Source: Gnetum montanum | Lineage: Eukaryota; Streptophyta; Gnetopsida; Gnetales; Gnetaceae | Direction: 5' to 3' | NCBI GenBank assembly: GCA_015680685.1 | Contig: MNCI01015870.1 | Location: 223,943 to 287,942 of the forward strand | DNA: 64,000 nucleotides | Shown: positions 59,997-64,000 of the stretch, piece by piece | Position numbering within the stretch: position 1 is the stretch's first letter | Layout of the letters: each line of letters begins with the position of its first letter | Made by a program: the position numbers and the translations under genes | The notes under the pieces: generated by a model | Told to the model about the DNA's origin: nothing | Database searches by the model: none | The model's input: the letters and a program-made list of their open reading frames with translations, nothing else

Positions 59997-60841
59997 TGAT
60001 ATTAGATCCATGATATCGGGTATGCGATATCGCAGCTTGAATAACGATATCAGATACACGATATTGTGATTCTTATGTAAGCCTATAAATACACATTTGG
60101 GTGCACAGGAAAGGAGGAGTCAGTAGGTGTAACTGTAGAATCCTTTTGTTAATTTTCAATTCAATTCAATTCTTTCCCCCTAGTGCATGCCGACAGTGTA
60201 ATGATTGTAATATTATGGAACCTTTATCTGAGTGTGACGTACTTGGACATGCACATGACCGACAATAAAGATCAAGATTACTCCATCATTGCAGCATTCA
60301 CTTAGCTCATATATACTTTACTTTAACTGTTAATTATTTTTCATTGTCTTTTTAGTTAATATTTACTTTATTTTCATTTACATTTCATGTTATTAAATGC
60401 AGAATGAGTACGACTTAATCATGAGCATTTAAGTGTGACTACTTAGTATCCCAGTAGTGTATCTAGGAGTGCTTAAGTAACATGCACTTGGTAATCCCAG
60501 AAGTAGTACATGAGGTCTAATATGTATACGGATGATTACGGACAGATGCTCATCACACTTAGACTAGCTTATATTTTCTTCTCATATTTCTCATTAGCTT
60601 AAACAAAGTTATTTCTCATTGCCTCTAGGAGTAGCACTAGTTTAGGACCACATCATATACCTCACCTTGGACTGAACCATACGTGAAAAAGAAAATACTA
60701 GTTCAAGTGGGAAGATAGCAAACTACGATCAATGTGTAACTATCTAAATACCACAACTAGTCTATCTACGGATTTTGATCGGATTGTGTATGAATGCTCA
60801 TATTTGTATGGTTGAGTATAGGGGTACCTAGCCACTCATCA
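59997..60841 (+). repeat. 5' LTR of gag-only element G
   Basis: It starts TGATATTAGATCC exactly where the copia frame breaks and ends ACTCATCA directly before a primer-binding site. The ends share TGAT/ATCA. The first 70 bases hold several GATATC or CGATATC motifs. TATA box CTATAAATACAC is at 60083. Confidence 0.7.
60083..60091 (+). promoter_or_regulatory. TATA box of LTR G
   Basis: GCCTATAAATACAC, 87 bases into the LTR. Confidence 0.6.
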
Positions 60842-60868
60842 TTGGCATCGTTCCAAGGATGGTGCTAG
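60842..60868 (+). promoter_or_regulatory. Primer-binding site of element G
   Basis: TTGGCATCGTTCCAAGGATG follows the LTR and resembles the frequent plant gypsy site TTGGCGCCGTTGCCGGGGA with C-to-T type changes. Confidence 0.65.
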
Positions 60869-60962
60869 TTATTTAGATTAGTTATATCATACAAGATCAT
60901 TGCAACAAATTATTCATGATATATCTCTTAGAAAAGAACTTGATTTCAATTAAGTCACAACA

Positions 60963-63005
60963 ATGTTTGTCTTACAAGACTATGATAACTTAACAACCAA
61001 TAAGGCAATTCATTGGAGAACCAATGAATTATATGATGATGAAGATAAAATTTGGAGTACTCAACCTGATGCAAGGGTCTCCTATGTACATAAACGAAGA
61101 CAACATCATCCCAACTCACAAATTCATAACCTACCTAGTGATGATGAACCCCTGCTGGCCACTAAAAGCCAAATGCATGTACAAGAGGCTGTTTGAATAT
61201 CCCGCAGGCATCGTAAGGAAAGTCGTCTACCCAAGCTTGATTTAAATAACTTTTTCAAATTTTCAGGAGGCTATGATTTAGATTTGCAACATCATTTACA
61301 AGCCTTCCATGATGCCTATATATGGAACAATATTGATAATGGGTGGTAAAAACTTAAGCTCTTTCCTAAAACACTCATTGGCCAAGAAAAAGTATGGTAT
61401 AGGTCCTTACAATCAAAATCAATTCAACGTTGGCCAACAATGATAGAGCTCTTCAATGAAAGATATCAAACCTATGCAAGAGTGTCATCTTTGAGGAGAC
61501 AAATCCAAGAATGGAAATAGGGGCAACATGAACCCTTGTACATGGCCTTAGAAAGATATTAAGCATTGTTAAACAAATACCTAGGCCATAGGTTCTTTGA
61601 GGAAAGGGTAATGTACCACATCATAGATGGGCTCTGTAACAAAACAAGGGAGACCCTTGGGATGTATGCTTCAGGTCAACTATATAAGATACGTACCCAC
61701 CAATTCCAAGAGCTTATTAAGTGGGTAGCAAAAGAAGAAGGAGAAATGGCTAAATGGGATAATGTTGAAAGCTCTCAATGGGATCAAAATCTCGAATTAG
61801 CAAAGGTCCATGATCATGAAGAGGAGAAATCAACTCACCTCAAGAAGGTGGAATCATCTTTGCCAATAGTACAATGAATAGATGAAATTGAGGCAAAGAT
61901 CAATAAGATGACGGAATGGATACATGAAAGATGTGGAGAATATGCCAACATTATTAGAGGTAGAACCATAATGAAAAAAGAGACAAGATAGAACACCATT
62001 AGATAATCAGAAAGAAGGGTTGAAGAGAATAAGGATAAAAACTCAACTGCTAATCATACGTATCAATGTAACATTTTCTTGTACGATCACCCCAAAGGCC
62101 AATGCCCAATCTTGTCACATTTACATGAGCATTGGGAAGGAATGTTACATCCAGAGTTCATAGAAAATTACCATGTTCAATTACAATGGCAACAATCCCA
62201 GTCATGGGGGAGGTCACTCTCAAACTAGTCACACCTTTCATACCATCCAAACCCAAGCGCCTATCAGGTTCAACATCCTATTTCCCTAACTGGGTCAACA
62301 TCCTCTATCTCACCACATTGTTATCATTCTCCTAAATACTATCAACCCATATCCTCTCCAACAAGATCACCACCTCACGTTCCTTTCACTTCTTCTCACC
62401 CTCAATGTTCTCATCCTTCACCTCCGTCTACATCGCCACTAGTTGTGCCAAAAGTATTTGCACCAAAGCATCAACCCATGAACATTACTTGTGCCACTAC
62501 TGTCAATCACAGTGGGAATCCTCTACAACATCGAAGGCGTTCCTTCTTTAGACATGATCGTAGAAAGGGACAGCATAGTTCCAAGACTACTACATGCTCC
62601 CACTTAGCACAAGCTCAACACTATTGTGCATCTTTCTCCTCGAAACCAATGCCTCATGTTACCTTATCAAGGCCACCAATCAATAATCCAACAACCATGC
62701 AGCCTAATGAATATAGCCATGTAGGGAGACATATTGATCCTTCCATACCATCTTATGGTCACAAGTGCCATAGTGGGTCAAATCCTTATCAATTAATCAC
62801 ATCTTATAACTTTCCCCACTATATCAACTTTAATCAAGTGTGTGAACCCCAATTTGGGTACATTCCAACCACTGCATCAAAAGACACCCCGTGGTTTGAA
62901 TATGATCAAGTCCCAATATTTCCAACATGCATATATCCAAACCTTCCATTTATTAATTCTCACCATGATCAGAAGTTTAGATATGGGGGATATACCCCAT
63001 TCTAA
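60963..63005 (+). pseudogene. Gag of element G (gag-only retroelement)
   Basis: A single frame of about 680 codons starts at ATG 60963 and ends at TAA 63003. It contains only eight internal stops, no frameshift seen. The retrotransposon gag domain (about codons 85-260) has LDLNNFFKFSGGYDLDLQHH, MIELFNERYQ and RVMYHIIDGL. The C-terminal third is rich in Pro, Ser, His and Gln and shows no CCHC knuckle. No protease or RT follows: the frame ends and T-rich DNA begins. This is the form of non-autonomous elements that carry only gag. Each of the eight stops can come from one C-to-T change. Confidence 0.75.
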
Positions 63006-63521
63006 CAAACAGAATTAATAAATTTTTTTTCCTTTTCTTTAATTTTACAATTTTTTGTTTTCTAGTTTTTCATCTTTCAATTTGTTGTTTTATCTTTTTA
63101 TTTGATTGTTTCATCTTTTTATTTATTATTTTATCTTTTTATGGGTAATCTCATATATGAATAAAACACTCATGTGACTCATTGGTTGAGGTGTTGTTCT
63201 ATGATATCAAGTCTCGAGTAACTAATTATTTGGATAGTGAGCCCACAACATCCACCCAACCATTCTATTAATAATAGGTTCTACTCTAGGTACGATGATA
63301 TTCTTGTCATCATAAAAGCTTAAAAGTAATCTTGTGCTCATTATGCCTAGAGTGAAAAATGATGGACTAACTTGTGGATACTCTTTGGTGACATCTATGA
63401 GAGTTAAACATGCAGCCTGGTTGTGCTAAGATCCTTGTAGATTTAATGAAAAATAGGAGTAAGAGTAATAAAGGCACTCAATAAAGAAACCCAGTGCTAT
63501 TCTGGGGGTTCCACTGGAAAG
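63006..63521 (+). other. T-rich repeat and 3' region of element G
   Basis: 63060-63140 repeats ATCTTTTTATTT(G)ATT three times. The rest, to 63521, has no gene and no clear 3' LTR of G. Confidence 0.5.
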
Positions 63522-64000
63522 TGTTGGCACATTTGGCCATTTCATGAAGCAGATTAAATAGTTGAGATTCTTTTATGAAGAAATAGCTAAATTTATAGTT
63601 TTAGAAGAGGAGAATAAGTGAACAAAAGGCATTTTCATATTTAAAAAATACTGGAGCAAGCTCACACAGCCATGTTGATAAGTATAGAATCATCAATGTG
63701 TTGTGCTACTGATGTTTACATATGAACATTGCAAATTCAGCAGTTTGGTGCAGGGTGAGGTTATTTCTCCTGTGTAATTCAAGAATATATTGATTAAAAC
63801 TTCAAGGTTGAGCAAGATATTTATCTCTGTAAGCAAGATGTTTTCTCAGCAATAAAAAGGAAGAAGTGGAATATTGCAAATTGAAAGAGGTACTCTGCAT
63901 TATTATAAGAGACCAAGGCAGAAACAGGATTGTTCAAGGGTTGCCCCAGCATTTTGCCATTAAAATTCTCATTCTCTGTAACCATTGCTGTCCAAAAAAA
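63522..64000 (+). mobile_element. Start of second LTR of the solo-LTR family
   Basis: TGTTGGCACATTTGGCCATT is identical over the first 20 bases to the start of the solo LTR at 29353. Later bases match only in parts. It runs out of the window. The bases before it are not a convincing polypurine tract, so it is more likely a 5' LTR of a new insertion than the 3' LTR of element G. Confidence 0.65.

Noticed and set aside
1-64000. Ordinary host genes, tRNA, rRNA, CRISPR or bacterial operons
   Set aside because: None found; all coding similarity I can see is to retrotransposons or the gene they carry.

Overview
This window is plant nuclear DNA made almost entirely of decayed LTR retrotransposons. 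The evidence is Ty3/gypsy and Ty1/copia polyproteins of plant type, a plant LINE tail, short GT-AG introns with CTAAC-like branch points, and heavy loss of CpG. In-frame stops are mostly TAG, TAA or TGA where CAG, CAA, CGA or TGG is expected. I see no ordinary host gene, rRNA, tRNA, CRISPR array or prokaryotic feature. The density of old, nested elements and the strongly diverged LTRs fit a very large genome such as a conifer or other gymnosperm, but the species is a guess.

Layout, left to right. 1-6982: partial gypsy element A on the minus strand (pol, spacer, and a spliced gene running opposite to pol). 6983-25435: gypsy element B on the plus strand with both LTRs; it joins A to another minus-strand gypsy piece, E. 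25436-37579: E and its parts: pol fragment (25436-26381), a region with a degenerate ~190-base repeat, a solo LTR of another family with a perfect 5-base target duplication (29353-32288), copy D of the opposite-strand gene (32539-36155), and a minus-strand protease. 37580-53220: gypsy element C on the plus strand, cut off at its 3' side. 53221-~54915: 3' end of a LINE. ~55158-56100: integrase tail and 3' part of another gypsy element (F). ~57270-59996: minus-strand copia element, interrupted at 59996 by a gag-only LTR element (59997-~63500). From 63522 to the window end: start of a second LTR of the solo-LTR family.

The main result concerns A, B, C and D/E. These belong to one gypsy group of Tat/Ogre type: gag, protease, a 4-6 kb gap, then reverse transcriptase, RNase H, a second archaeal-type RNase H, and integrase. 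In all four copies the gap holds the same gene on the strand opposite to pol. It has about eight exons (about 1,000 codons) and short introns, several at matching positions in two to four copies. One of them restores the reading frame across the junction in three copies. A good 3' splice site directly precedes the RT reading frame in A, B and C, so the gap may be an Ogre-like pol intron with an oppositely transcribed spliced gene nested in it. The encoded protein is unknown to me. It has a conserved middle region, a basic nuclear-localisation-like stretch, a coiled-coil-like region and an acidic C-terminus.

None of the elements is autonomous as it stands. All pol genes carry stops, frameshifts or lost catalytic residues. 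The LTRs, 5' flanks of the opposite-strand gene, and internal spacers also carry short palindromic and tandem repeats that recur among copies.
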